DNA from: JAYZBC01 sp036339375
GTDB taxonomy: Bacteria; Pseudomonadota; Alphaproteobacteria; MPNO01; UBA2964
DNA: 64,000 nucleotides
Direction of reading: 5' to 3'
NCBI GenBank assembly: GCA_036339375.1
Contig: JAYZBC010000066.1
Span: forward strand, 1 to 64,000
The notes beneath the pieces were generated by a model. The model saw only the letters and a list, made by a program, of their open reading frames with translations, was not told where the DNA came from and searched no databases. Positions 53,839 to 62,906 of this stretch are shown piece after piece. Numbering within the stretch: position 1 is the stretch's first letter; every line of letters begins with the position of its first letter. Made by a program: the position numbers and the translations under genes.

Positions 53839-55140
53839 ATGGAGTCTTACACACAAAAATGGGTGGATAAAGACAACGGTTTCGTCAAACGTGAAGCCTT
53901 TGTGAGTGAGGATGTCTATAAATTAGAAATTGACCGCCTTTTTAACCGGAACTGGATATTTTTAGGACATGAAACCGAAATCCCTGACGAAGGAGATTTT
54001 GTAGTCAGAAATTTAGGGAATGCCCCAGTGATTGTGATTCGTGTTGATAAAAACAAAATAAAGGTTTTTCTTAACAGCTGCCGACACCGAGGGACTAAAT
54101 TGTGCCGTGTAGATGCTGGCAAGGCAAAGAAATTTGTTTGCCCTTTTCATGGATGGACTTATGAAAAATCTGGCAAACTAATTTCTACAGGTTTTGACCA
54201 CCATTTTCCTGAAAAAACAGATTTTTCCTTACTCAGCCTAATAGCAGCTCCAAGGGTGGAAACATTCAGAGGATTGATCTTTGGTTGTTGGGACAAGGAT
54301 GTCGTTGGGTTAAACCAATTTCTTGGGGACATCGGCTGGTATTTAGATGCCTTTTTCAATCGTTCGCCCCAAGGAATGGAAGTGCTGGCTCCACCACACC
54401 GCTGGCGGACTAAGGCTAACTGGAAAATTGGAGCTCTAAATTTTATTGGTGATAATCAACACGGCTCAACAACTCATATTGGTCCTTCTACAGTAGATAA
54501 AAACCGAACCATTCGAGATGGATTTCGAAAATCTGCAGAGGAAAGTTTCCACGTGGTTACGGAAGGAGGCCACGGTTGCACCATGGCTTATTTAGTCCCG
54601 GGAATGCCAAAAAAAAACTACCAAACGTACTCAGAAAAACTCAAACCCATTTATGAAAAAAACCTTCAACCGGGCCAATATGCCATGTTGCATAATTTAA
54701 GGGTTTGTGTCGGAACAGTGTTTCCCAACCTTTCTTTTGTTGAATCCCAGGTTGGGGCGGGCGAAAAAGCGCTAATCGTGCGCCTTTGGCACCCTGTCAA
54801 CGCTATTGAAATGGAGGTGCTAAGTTGGGTTTTTGCGGAAGTCGAAGCAAATGACGAATATAAGAAAAGTGCTCTCAGAAACGGGTTCCACAACTTTGGC
54901 GCTGCGGGGGTCTTTGAACAAGATGATATGGAGCTTTGGGCATCTGCAACTGCGGCTAGCGATAACTCAATCGCCCAACAATACCCCTTCAGTTTTCAAA
55001 CAAGCCTGCGTTACATTTCCAAGCCAACGAAACAGCATGATTGGCCTGGTAAAACCTATAGACCAGTAGACACAGAAGTTGCCCAGTTCCACTTCATGCA
55101 GCATTGGGAAAAGGTGTTATTGGCTGGCGGACCATTTTAA
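53839..55140 (+). CDS. Rieske aromatic-ring oxygenase, alpha subunit 2
   Basis: Second catalytic subunit, distinct from the first. Rieske ligands are C81-x-H83-x17-C101-x2-H104 (CRHRG ... CPFHGW), and the mononuclear site is D205/H208/H213 in NFIGDNQHGSTTH, the same spacing as naphthalene dioxygenase. The upstream open frame to 53803 lacks Rieske-family sequence, and ATG at 53839 gives 433 residues, though no strong ribosome-binding site precedes it. It is followed after four bases by its beta subunit. Confidence 0.87.
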   Translation: MESYTQKWVDKDNGFVKREAFVSEDVYKLEIDRLFNRNWIFLGHETEIPDEGDFVVRNLGNAPVIVIRVDKNKIKVFLNSCRHRGTKLCRVDAGKAKKFVCPFHGWTYEKSGKLISTGFDHHFPEKTDFSLLSLIAAPRVETFRGLIFGCWDKDVVGLNQFLGDIGWYLDAFFNRSPQGMEVLAPPHRWRTKANWKIGALNFIGDNQHGSTTHIGPSTVDKNRTIRDGFRKSAEESFHVVTEGGHGCTMAYLVPGMPKKNYQTYSEKLKPIYEKNLQPGQYAMLHNLRVCVGTVFPNLSFVESQVGAGEKALIVRLWHPVNAIEMEVLSWVFAEVEANDEYKKSALRNGFHNFGAAGVFEQDDMELWASATAASDNSIAQQYPFSFQTSLRYISKPTKQHDWPGKTYRPVDTEVAQFHFMQHWEKVLLAGGPF

Positions 55141-55144
55141 AAAA

Positions 55145-55666
55145 ATGGTCGAACTCGAATTTAACCCCTCTGTAAGTGATACGGATTATCTTGCAATCCA
55201 GCGTTTCATGTATTACGAGGCTTTGCTTTTGGATGAACGCGCATATTTGGACTGGTTTTGTTTACTGACAGATGATATCCACTATAAAATCACAACCCAA
55301 GTTGCGCGCGCTACAGAAGATGGAATAATTCGAGTAGCAATCATCGATGAAGATATGCAAGCTTTAAAGATGCGTGTCGATCAAATTTCTAATCCAAAAT
55401 TGACTCATGCCGAAAATCCCCCGACTTTAACGCGCCGGCTTATTTCAAATATTCAGGTTTCTTCGGGAAATTTAAAGAACACCTACACGGTAAAATCTAA
55501 CCTTCTGCTGTACGAAAATCGAGCGGAAAACCTGAATGGCAGCGTGCACGCAGGCAAACGTGAAGACTTCCTCATAAAAATAGACCGAAGTTTCCGAATT
55601 GCACAAAGAATTGTAGATCTGGACCAAACCGTTCTTAGCAATAGTACACTGAGTTTGCTGCTCTAG
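55145..55666 (+). CDS. Rieske aromatic-ring oxygenase, beta subunit 2
   Basis: Small subunit of the second pair. Of the longer open frame from 55079, the first 22 codons overlap the alpha gene, so I take ATG at 55145 (173 residues). Features: RFMYYEALLLDERAYLDWF (N-terminal helix), DDIHYKITTQVA, and TRRLISNIQVSSG, with IAQRIVDLDQTVL near the end. It closely parallels beta subunit 1 in pattern and the pair probably arose by duplication or independent recruitment. Confidence 0.85.
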   Translation: MVELEFNPSVSDTDYLAIQRFMYYEALLLDERAYLDWFCLLTDDIHYKITTQVARATEDGIIRVAIIDEDMQALKMRVDQISNPKLTHAENPPTLTRRLISNIQVSSGNLKNTYTVKSNLLLYENRAENLNGSVHAGKREDFLIKIDRSFRIAQRIVDLDQTVLSNSTLSLLL

Positions 55667-55769
55667 ACCTAATTTTTGGATAAATTGCTATACCAAAAAA
55701 AGAATTATTTGTGTTTTTCAATTTAGAAAATTTAAAGTCCTTTTGCACCTCTTCTTTTAAATCATTTAC

Positions 55770-57344
55770 CTAAAGCCTTGCTCTGAGGCGAAACCTCTGA
55801 ATTTTACCTGTCGCTGTTTTCGGCAAGTCATCTAAAAAATAAAACCAACGAGGGTATTTATAATGGGCAAGCCCTTCCCGACAATGATTTATAAGTGCTT
55901 TTTCCGTTTCCTCTCCGGCATCTTGTAGGTCGTTTAGTACGACGTAGGCCGCAGGTTTTATTAAACCCTCTTCGTCAACCTGGCCTACTACAGCGGCTTC
56001 AAGAATTTTTGGATGCTCTATTAATCTTGCCTCGATTTCAAAAGGAGAACACCAGAGGCCACCCACCTTCAACATATCATCCCCTCGACCTGCATTGTGA
56101 TAGTAGCCCTCAGAATCACGATAATACATATCGCCGGTGTTGAGCCATTCGCCCTTCATCGTTGCTGCTGTTTTTTCAGGGTTATTCCAATAAAGCCGTG
56201 CTGCAGATTCTCCCTTAACCCAGACAGTCCCGATTTCTTCCGGCTTTTTAATTTCATTTTCCAATTCATCAACAAGTTTTACCTGGTATCCGCTCACCGG
56301 TTTCCCAGAGGTCCCAAATTTATAATCTTCCTCTTTATTGGAAATAAAAATATGCAAGTTTTCAGTTGAACCCAGGCCGTCAATTATTACATTTTCAGTC
56401 CTTTCTATCCAACGCCGCAAAACGTCCCCGGGCAACGCCTCTCCGGCAGAAATGCATAATCTTAAAGAAGATAAATTCGGTTCTGAAGTCTCCATTTTAC
56501 GGAGTTGCTGAGCGTAAAGTGTAGGCACTCCAAAAAATACTGTCGGTCTAAACCGTTCAATCATTTTAAAACTCATTTGGGGAGTCACTTTTTCATCTGA
56601 GAGAACGATGGTTGCCCCCACCCAAAGGGGAAAAGTCATAGCATTACCAAACCCATAAGAATGAAAGAGTTTACTTACTGAAAACACCGTATCTTTTTCT
56701 TTCAATCCAATTGTGTCCACAGCAAATCGTTCGGATGTACAAACCATAGATCGATGGGGGTGGACAACGCCCTTTGGGTTTCCAGTAGACCCCGAAGAGT
56801 AGAGCCAGAAACAGTCATCCAAATGTGTCCTTGCAGCTGGCTCTAGGAGCCCATTACAACTGCCCGCCTGTTCAAACAAAGTTTCAACGGTGGCAACATA
56901 AGCTGATTTATGTTTGCACGCTGAAACGGCAGGCTCCAAAATTTCTGAGAATTGGGAACTGTATATAAAACCCGCACAGCCACAATCTGAAATGAGATAT
57001 ATGTAATCCTCTTTACGAAGCAAAGTGTTAACGGGCGCTGGAATAATTCCAGCCTTTATAGCGCCAAAAAACAATGCAATGAATTCCGGACAATCACGGA
57101 CTACCATCATCAATCTTTCCCCTGGTTTTATACCTTCAGCCAGGAGGTGTTTTCCTACCCTGTTTACATGGTTGTAAAGATCTTGATAAGTCCATGTTAT
57201 GTCTGCTGTTTTGATTGCCGCTTTGTGCCCTCGTCCTTGGTTCACATGTGCATCTATAAAAGGCACTGCTACATTAAAATTTCGAGCAAAGTTTAGCCGG
57301 CTGGGAACCACCGTATGATCGATTTCAACTGTGTTATCTTTCAT
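55770..57344 (-). CDS. Benzoate-CoA ligase family acyl-CoA ligase
   Basis: AMP-forming ligase activating an aromatic acid. The 524-residue protein has the P-loop LYSSGSTGNPKGVVHPH (about 182-198), the A5 motif GLGSTENLHIFISNK (about 321) that is characteristic of benzoate-CoA ligases, GEWLNTGDMYYRD (about 398) and the catalytic Lys in LPKTATGKIQRF near the C terminus. It follows the second Rieske pair on the opposite strand and is divergent from the molybdenum hydroxylase operon. The substrate is likely an aromatic carboxylate, but not necessarily benzoate. Confidence 0.85.
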   Translation of the reverse strand: MKDNTVEIDHTVVPSRLNFARNFNVAVPFIDAHVNQGRGHKAAIKTADITWTYQDLYNHVNRVGKHLLAEGIKPGERLMMVVRDCPEFIALFFGAIKAGIIPAPVNTLLRKEDYIYLISDCGCAGFIYSSQFSEILEPAVSACKHKSAYVATVETLFEQAGSCNGLLEPAARTHLDDCFWLYSSGSTGNPKGVVHPHRSMVCTSERFAVDTIGLKEKDTVFSVSKLFHSYGFGNAMTFPLWVGATIVLSDEKVTPQMSFKMIERFRPTVFFGVPTLYAQQLRKMETSEPNLSSLRLCISAGEALPGDVLRRWIERTENVIIDGLGSTENLHIFISNKEEDYKFGTSGKPVSGYQVKLVDELENEIKKPEEIGTVWVKGESAARLYWNNPEKTAATMKGEWLNTGDMYYRDSEGYYHNAGRGDDMLKVGGLWCSPFEIEARLIEHPKILEAAVVGQVDEEGLIKPAAYVVLNDLQDAGEETEKALINHCREGLAHYKYPRWFYFLDDLPKTATGKIQRFRLRARL

Positions 57345-57550
57345 ATCTAAAACCTGTTTCTTGAATTAGGTATTGACCAATTCTTCCCTCCACGCAACCA
57401 AACATATAGTTTTTTCAGGAAAAAAATCATGCTGCGGCAAATTGTGTCTGTTCTATGGGTTGCTTTTACTGCTAATTGCTGGCAACACCATGATAAATTA
57501 GAATTTCTTTTGATAATTTTTGGTGTCAAAATGCAGATGGAAAACAAGTA

Positions 57551-60508
57551 ATGGCTGCAACGGCGGAAGTAAAAAAATATGTTGGGCAACCCATTGAACG
57601 GGTCGAAGATGAGACCTTACTTATGGGTAAAGCACAGTATTCCGATAATTTGCCGACTCGCGCTGGTACCGTGCATGCAGCAATTTTGCGGTCACCCCAC
57701 GCGCATGCTGAAATTCTCTCAATAGACACTTCTGAAAGTGAAAAAACACCTGGCGTTGTAGCCGTGATGACGGGTGAAGATATCCGGGAAATGTCAGAAG
57801 CTTTTCTAATAGTATTACGCCAACCCATTAACCAATGGGCGCTTGCGGTTGAAAAAGTTCGCTATGTAGGGGAGCCAGTAGCTTTAGTCGTCGCTCGGGA
57901 TCGTTATTTAGCTGAAGATGCGGTTTCAAAAATTTTGGTTGAATATAAAACACTCCAACCCGTTATCGATCAGGAACAAAGTATAAAAGACGATGCACCT
58001 ATAGTGCATGAGGGAGTTGGCAGCAACGTCGTTTCAACAAGAGAATTTACATACGGTGACCCGGATTCTGCGTTTGCAAAAGCTGATAAAAAAATTGAAA
58101 TGACAATCCGTTACCCACGCAATTCGCACACACCCATTGAGGGTTTCGTAGTCACTGCGGATTATCATCCGGGAGAGAATCTTTATGATGTAGCGTCGAA
58201 TTATCAGGGGCCTTTCACGTCTCATCCAGTAATGTCAATGGCACTTAGGGTTAAAAACTCTCAACTTCGCATGCGAACCCCACAATGGTCGGGTGGAGGT
58301 TTTGGGGTAAAGGTTCAAATTTTTCCTTATGTAGTCCTAATCTGCCTTGCATCGAAAAAAACGGGGAAACCGGTAAAATGGGTAGAAGACAGGCTAGAAC
58401 ATCTTTCTGCCGCTGCAGCGGCCCCCAATCGTCTTATCAAACTCGAAGCTGCGGTAAAAAATGACGGCAAAATAACAGCTTTCCGATTTGACCAGCAAGA
58501 TGACTACGGGGCCTTCCTGCGTGCCCCGATGCCGGGTCCTTTGTATCGAATGCACGGCATTTTAACAGGTGCCTACGATGTTAAAAATTTAGCCGTTACT
58601 AATCGAGTTGTAATGACCAATAAATGCCCGTCTGCAATGGTGCGAGGGTTTGGCGGGCCGCAAATGTATTACGCCATCGAGCGCGTGATGCACCAAATAG
58701 CGGTTCAGCTAAAATTGGATCCACTGGATGTCATTCGAAAAAATTTAATTCCAGCCGGGAGTTTTCCCTATCGGGCTGCGGCGGGAGCGCTTTTAGATTC
58801 TGGTGATTATCCAACCGCTGTAAAGAAAGCAGTTTTGGAAGGTGGCTTAGAAGAACTTAAAAAGCGTCAAAAAAAAGCACGCGCCGAGGGAAAAAAATAT
58901 GGGATTGGGTATGCAGCAATTGTAGAACCTGCGCAATCTAATATGGGTTATCTCTCCAATATTTTATCTCGGGATGAGCGTGCAAAGAACCCTAAGGGCG
59001 GCGCAGTAGCTAATGCAACTGTGAACGTTGACCCACTTGGTACTGTAAGCGTCACAGCAGATTCAATACCGCAGGGGCAAGGTCATATGACAATTCTCTC
59101 TCAAATCGTTGCAGATGAGTTAGGCCTTACACCAGACCAAATAAAGGTCAACTTGGATTTTGATACGGCAAAAGATGCTTGGTCAATTGCGACAGGAAAT
59201 TATTCGTCACGATTTTCATCAGCAACCGCCGTTGCCTGCCAAATGGCTGCCCAAAAGGTTAAAGCCAAGTTGTCACGCATAGCAAGCCAAAACCTTAACG
59301 TTCCCGCGGATCAGCTAAATTTTGAAAATGGAAAAATTTTTGATCCAAAGAATCATGATAATTCCATCAATTTTTATCGCGCTGCTGGAGCTGCACATTG
59401 GACCCCTGGCAACCTTCCTGAAGAAATGGAGCCATGCGTCCGCGAGACCGGTTCTTGGTCTCCTCCAGAATTGGAGTCCCCAAACGAAAAAGATCAAATC
59501 AATACCTCACTAACTTACGCTTTTGTGTTTGACTTTTGCGGTGTTGAAATTGACCCCGATACTGCCCAAGTCAAAATAGATAAGTACGTAACACTGCATG
59601 ACTCTGGCCTGCTCTTAAACCCCCTGCTCGCCGACGGTCAAGTTCATGGTGCTTTTGCTTGGGCTGTTGGGTGTGCTTTATACGAAGAATTTATTTATGG
59701 GGAAGATGGTAGTTTTTTAACAGGTACCTTTGCTGATTATCTCGTTCCTACTTCATGGGAAGTTCCTGAACCACAAATCATTCACATGGAGACACCGTCA
59801 TTACTGACACCGTTAGGCGCCAAAGGGATTGGTGAAGGCAATTGCATGTCAACACCCGTATGTTTGGCAAATGCAGTCGCAGACGCACTTGATGTTGACG
59901 ATTTAACGTTGCCTTTAATACCCTCAAAAATCAGTGCTTTAATGCACGACGAAGAAAAATTCCCCAGCAAAAAGGAAACACCTGTACCTCCTGTAGCCGG
60001 AGATAATGTTTTGAGGGGTAATGGGCAAACCACAGTACCTGCCAAACCACAAGAAGTTTGGAATACTTTGCTTGATTCCTCTGCTCTCGCGGCAGTTATA
60101 CCAGGTTGTCATGAGTTAAAACGTATCACTGAAAATAGTTATCGTGCGGAGGTAACCCTTGGAGTGGGCCCTGTCCGGGGACGATTTATAGCTAACGTTG
60201 CCTTAACGGAAATGCAGGAACCAAAAGAGACCAAAATTTCGGGGGGATTGATAGGCCCACTTGGAGCATCACAAGGGGTTGGACACGTGATATTAACTCC
60301 TGTCGAAAGCGGAACTACAGTCTCTTATGATTATTCGATAGAACTGTCGGGAACAATAGCCTCAGTAGGCGGACGCTTACTTGAAGGAGCAGCGAAAGCA
60401 TTGGTTAAACAGTTTTTTCAAAGGCTGGTCAGCCAAGTTGGTGGAGAAGAAAATAAAGCAAGGCCATGGTGGCAAAGTCTATTTCGTATGCTGGGATTCA
60501 TAAAATGA
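57551..60508 (+). CDS. Molybdenum hydroxylase large subunit fused to a CoxG (SRPBCC) domain
   Basis: Catalytic subunit of a xanthine dehydrogenase-family enzyme. The Mo part (about 1-800) has GQPIERVEDETLLMGKAQYSDN at the start, SGGGFGVKVQIFP, the active-site loop MVRGFGGPQMYYAIER (about 362-377) and the catalytic Glu in GAKGIGEGNCMSTP (about 761). The loop is not the AYxCSFR of CO dehydrogenase, so CO oxidation is unlikely. From about residue 821 a CoxG-type domain follows (VPAKPQEVWNTLLDSSALAAVIPGC ... LEGAAKALVKQFFQRL). A hydroxylation of an aromatic or heteroaromatic substrate is inferred. The next gene starts inside its stop (ATGA). Confidence 0.85.
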   Translation: MAATAEVKKYVGQPIERVEDETLLMGKAQYSDNLPTRAGTVHAAILRSPHAHAEILSIDTSESEKTPGVVAVMTGEDIREMSEAFLIVLRQPINQWALAVEKVRYVGEPVALVVARDRYLAEDAVSKILVEYKTLQPVIDQEQSIKDDAPIVHEGVGSNVVSTREFTYGDPDSAFAKADKKIEMTIRYPRNSHTPIEGFVVTADYHPGENLYDVASNYQGPFTSHPVMSMALRVKNSQLRMRTPQWSGGGFGVKVQIFPYVVLICLASKKTGKPVKWVEDRLEHLSAAAAAPNRLIKLEAAVKNDGKITAFRFDQQDDYGAFLRAPMPGPLYRMHGILTGAYDVKNLAVTNRVVMTNKCPSAMVRGFGGPQMYYAIERVMHQIAVQLKLDPLDVIRKNLIPAGSFPYRAAAGALLDSGDYPTAVKKAVLEGGLEELKKRQKKARAEGKKYGIGYAAIVEPAQSNMGYLSNILSRDERAKNPKGGAVANATVNVDPLGTVSVTADSIPQGQGHMTILSQIVADELGLTPDQIKVNLDFDTAKDAWSIATGNYSSRFSSATAVACQMAAQKVKAKLSRIASQNLNVPADQLNFENGKIFDPKNHDNSINFYRAAGAAHWTPGNLPEEMEPCVRETGSWSPPELESPNEKDQINTSLTYAFVFDFCGVEIDPDTAQVKIDKYVTLHDSGLLLNPLLADGQVHGAFAWAVGCALYEEFIYGEDGSFLTGTFADYLVPTSWEVPEPQIIHMETPSLLTPLGAKGIGEGNCMSTPVCLANAVADALDVDDLTLPLIPSKISALMHDEEKFPSKKETPVPPVAGDNVLRGNGQTTVPAKPQEVWNTLLDSSALAAVIPGCHELKRITENSYRAEVTLGVGPVRGRFIANVALTEMQEPKETKISGGLIGPLGASQGVGHVILTPVESGTTVSYDYSIELSGTIASVGGRLLEGAAKALVKQFFQRLVSQVGGEENKARPWWQSLFRMLGFIK

Positions 60509-61332
60509 AACCAAACTCATTTGATTATCTCAAAGTTTTAACCTCTGAAGAGGCAGTAGCTGCCCTTTCAGAAGGGGGAGATGAAGCAAGAATAATTGCG
60601 GGAGGTCTTTCCTTGGTTCCAATTTTAAATTTTCGTTTAGCAGAACCACAAATGCTCATCGATATTTCCGGAGCAAAAACATTAAACTACATTCGAGAAA
60701 CTGATGATAAAGTTGAAATAGGTGCTTCTACCAGACAATGCCAGTTAGAGAACTGGAGTGATTTAGAGGAAAGACTACCCATGCTTAAAGCGGCCTTTCC
60801 TTTTATTGGCCACTACCAAACCCGTGCAAAGGGGACAGTTTGTGGTTCTTTGGTCCATGCCGATCCCAGTTCGGAATTACCACTTTGTCTTGCAACACTT
60901 GGTGGGGAGGTTGTTTTGCAGTCAGCAAAAGGGGAAAGAACCCTGTCGGCTGAAGATTTTCAGACAGGAATGTTAACCACTGCCAAACGGCCCGACGAGA
61001 TGGTCGTTTCTGCCCGATACCCCATAAAACAAAAAGGGGAGGGGTATGCGTTTACAGAAATGGCACAGAGACGGGGTGATTTTGCCATTGTTGCCCTTGC
61101 AGTCGTCACCAGCCAATCAAAAATAAGACTTGGTGTTGGCGGTGTCGCTGATCGACCGACCGTTCGTGAATGGGATATGCTAGACGGCGACGCACTTGAT
61201 GATGCTTTAAACGAGTTTGCGTGGGATCTCGAAGGTTATGACGATATTCACGCAACTGCCCGCTATCGCCGCGAATTGGTCAGAAGGCTAGGGCGTCGCG
61301 TGATTAAGGAGGCAATTTCATGCAACAATTAA
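60505..61332 (+). CDS. Molybdenum hydroxylase FAD-binding medium subunit (CoxM-like)
   Basis: FAD subunit passing electrons between the iron-sulfur subunit and its acceptor. The 275-residue protein starts at the ATG overlapping the large-subunit stop; an upstream ATG at 60466 belongs to the overlap region. FAD-binding motifs are seen in IIAGGLSLVPILNFRLAEP (about 29-47) and TVCGSLVHADPSSELP (about 110-125), with ATLGGEVVLQSAKGERT after. Gene order L-M-S differs from the common M-S-L order of cox operons. Confidence 0.87.
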   Translation: MKPNSFDYLKVLTSEEAVAALSEGGDEARIIAGGLSLVPILNFRLAEPQMLIDISGAKTLNYIRETDDKVEIGASTRQCQLENWSDLEERLPMLKAAFPFIGHYQTRAKGTVCGSLVHADPSSELPLCLATLGGEVVLQSAKGERTLSAEDFQTGMLTTAKRPDEMVVSARYPIKQKGEGYAFTEMAQRRGDFAIVALAVVTSQSKIRLGVGGVADRPTVREWDMLDGDALDDALNEFAWDLEGYDDIHATARYRRELVRRLGRRVIKEAISCNN

Positions 61333-61814
61333 CAAAAGGCACTCAATACCCTGTAACCTTTTCACTAAATGGGCAAGAAGTGACGGGTCATGCAGAACCA
61401 CGTACACTCCTTAGCGATTTTTTAACCCATGAAATCGGAATCACAAGTTGTCATGTAGGTTGCGAACATGGTGTCTGCGGTGCTTGCACAGTACTGGTCG
61501 ATGGAGTTGTTTCTAGAGCTTGTTTAACCTTTGCTGTCCAAGTAGATGGTACAAAAATTCAAACTGCTGAAGGCCTTTCCGGCATCGACGGCGAACTCAC
61601 AGATTTACAAAAAGCCTTTAAAAAACACCACGGGCTGCAGTGTGGTTATTGTACACCTGGGATTTTGATGTCAGTTACCGCCTATCTGGAAGAGAATTCT
61701 AACCCTACTGAGGAAGAGCTACGTGATATGCTATCTGGCCACCTTTGTAGGTGCACCGGGTATGTGGGTATCGTAAAGGCTATTTTAGACTACTGCGAAA
61801 ACCGGGACGGGTAA
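61320..61814 (+). CDS. Molybdenum hydroxylase [2Fe-2S] small subunit (CoxS-like)
   Basis: Iron-sulfur subunit with two clusters. The plant-type cluster ligands are C48, C53, C56 and C68 (CEHGVCGAC ... RAC); the second uses the CGYCTPG and CRCTGY motifs. The 164-residue length is usual. Its start overlaps the medium subunit by 13 bases, so L, M and S subunits form one operon. The amidohydrolase gene begins 44 bases downstream. Confidence 0.92.
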   Translation: MQQLTKGTQYPVTFSLNGQEVTGHAEPRTLLSDFLTHEIGITSCHVGCEHGVCGACTVLVDGVVSRACLTFAVQVDGTKIQTAEGLSGIDGELTDLQKAFKKHHGLQCGYCTPGILMSVTAYLEENSNPTEEELRDMLSGHLCRCTGYVGIVKAILDYCENRDG

Positions 61815-61858
61815 GCCAAGAATTTCCCCTGCCAAACTACAGGCGAAGGACACCTGGA

Positions 61859-62905
61859 ATGACTGTAATCGATTCTGATGCGCATGTTCTGGAAACTAGT
61901 CAAACATGGGATTTTCTTGATCCTGAGTTCAAAAAATACAGGCCAATGGTGGTTGCACAAGTCGGAGGAGAGCGAGAAATCAGTCTCCAAGGAAACCTCG
62001 TTGCAGAATATTGGGTAGTAGACGGCCGATTACACGGAAAAGAACGAAATGTTGATACAACAACCACTGTTGAATCTCGAGAATTGCAAAATGTGTCCGC
62101 CAGAATTCATCATATGGATCAACTTAATATCGATATTCAAGTTCTTTATCCCAGCCTCTTTCTTCGGCCATATACTTCGAATGCAGAAATAGAATATGCG
62201 TTGTGTAAAAGCTACAATAGATGGCTTGCAAGTATTAATGCTCAAGCACCGGAACGCTTACGTTGGGTTGTTTGCCCTCCCCTCCTGTCCATGGACCGGG
62301 TTCGTGAGGAGCTGGCGTTCGGAAAAGAGCACGGTGCCTGCGGTATCTTTGTCAGGGCGTTTGAAACCAATCGCCTTCTTACTGACCATAAACTGTTTCC
62401 ACTTTATGCCTTAGCAGAAGAGTTTGATTTGGCCATCTGTCAGCACGCAGGGAATGACAATGCGCAAATGTTCGAGTTTTTTACTGGGTCCGCTTTCAAC
62501 CAGTTTAAACTTTCAGGAGTTGGAGCTTTTCACCATTTATTATGGACGAATACACCAGAGAAATTTCCCAATGTCCGCTGGGGATTTATCGAGCTAAGCG
62601 CTCAATGGGTCCCCTATGCCTTAAATGACCTATCTATCAAATACGAACGGTTTCGGGGCGAAAAAATGCCCGAAAACATGTTAAAAAAGAATAATTTCTG
62701 GGTGGCCTGTCAAACAACGGATGATCTGGATTATGTTCTTTCATATACAGGCGAAGACAATCTTGTCATCGGAACCGATTATGGGCATCACGACACTTCC
62801 ACGGAAATTGAAGCACTCCGTACGATACGAACCATTGGGAAAATACCTTCTACGGTCTGCGATAAAATTTTAGACAACAATGCGAGAAATCTTTATGGCC
62901 TATGA
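61859..62905 (+). CDS. Amidohydrolase family 2 protein (ACMSD-like)
   Basis: A metal-dependent TIM-barrel hydrolase or decarboxylase of 348 residues. It begins VIDSDAHVLE (metal-ligand region), and has LAICQHAGNDNAQ (about 198, His) and VIGTDYGHHDTSTE (about 293, Asp). The family includes aminocarboxymuconate-semialdehyde decarboxylase and related ring-cleavage enzymes. The earlier part of the open frame (61751-61858) is a shadow of the CoxS gene; AGGA precedes the ATG at 61859. It is probably the last gene of the molybdenum hydroxylase operon. Confidence 0.8.
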   Translation: MTVIDSDAHVLETSQTWDFLDPEFKKYRPMVVAQVGGEREISLQGNLVAEYWVVDGRLHGKERNVDTTTTVESRELQNVSARIHHMDQLNIDIQVLYPSLFLRPYTSNAEIEYALCKSYNRWLASINAQAPERLRWVVCPPLLSMDRVREELAFGKEHGACGIFVRAFETNRLLTDHKLFPLYALAEEFDLAICQHAGNDNAQMFEFFTGSAFNQFKLSGVGAFHHLLWTNTPEKFPNVRWGFIELSAQWVPYALNDLSIKYERFRGEKMPENMLKKNNFWVACQTTDDLDYVLSYTGEDNLVIGTDYGHHDTSTEIEALRTIRTIGKIPSTVCDKILDNNARNLYGL

Positions 62906-62906
62906 T

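Noticed and set aside
57551..61814. Aerobic carbon monoxide dehydrogenase
   Set aside because: The large subunit lacks the AYxCSFR active-site loop of form I CO dehydrogenase and has VRGFGGPQ as in general xanthine dehydrogenase-family hydroxylases.
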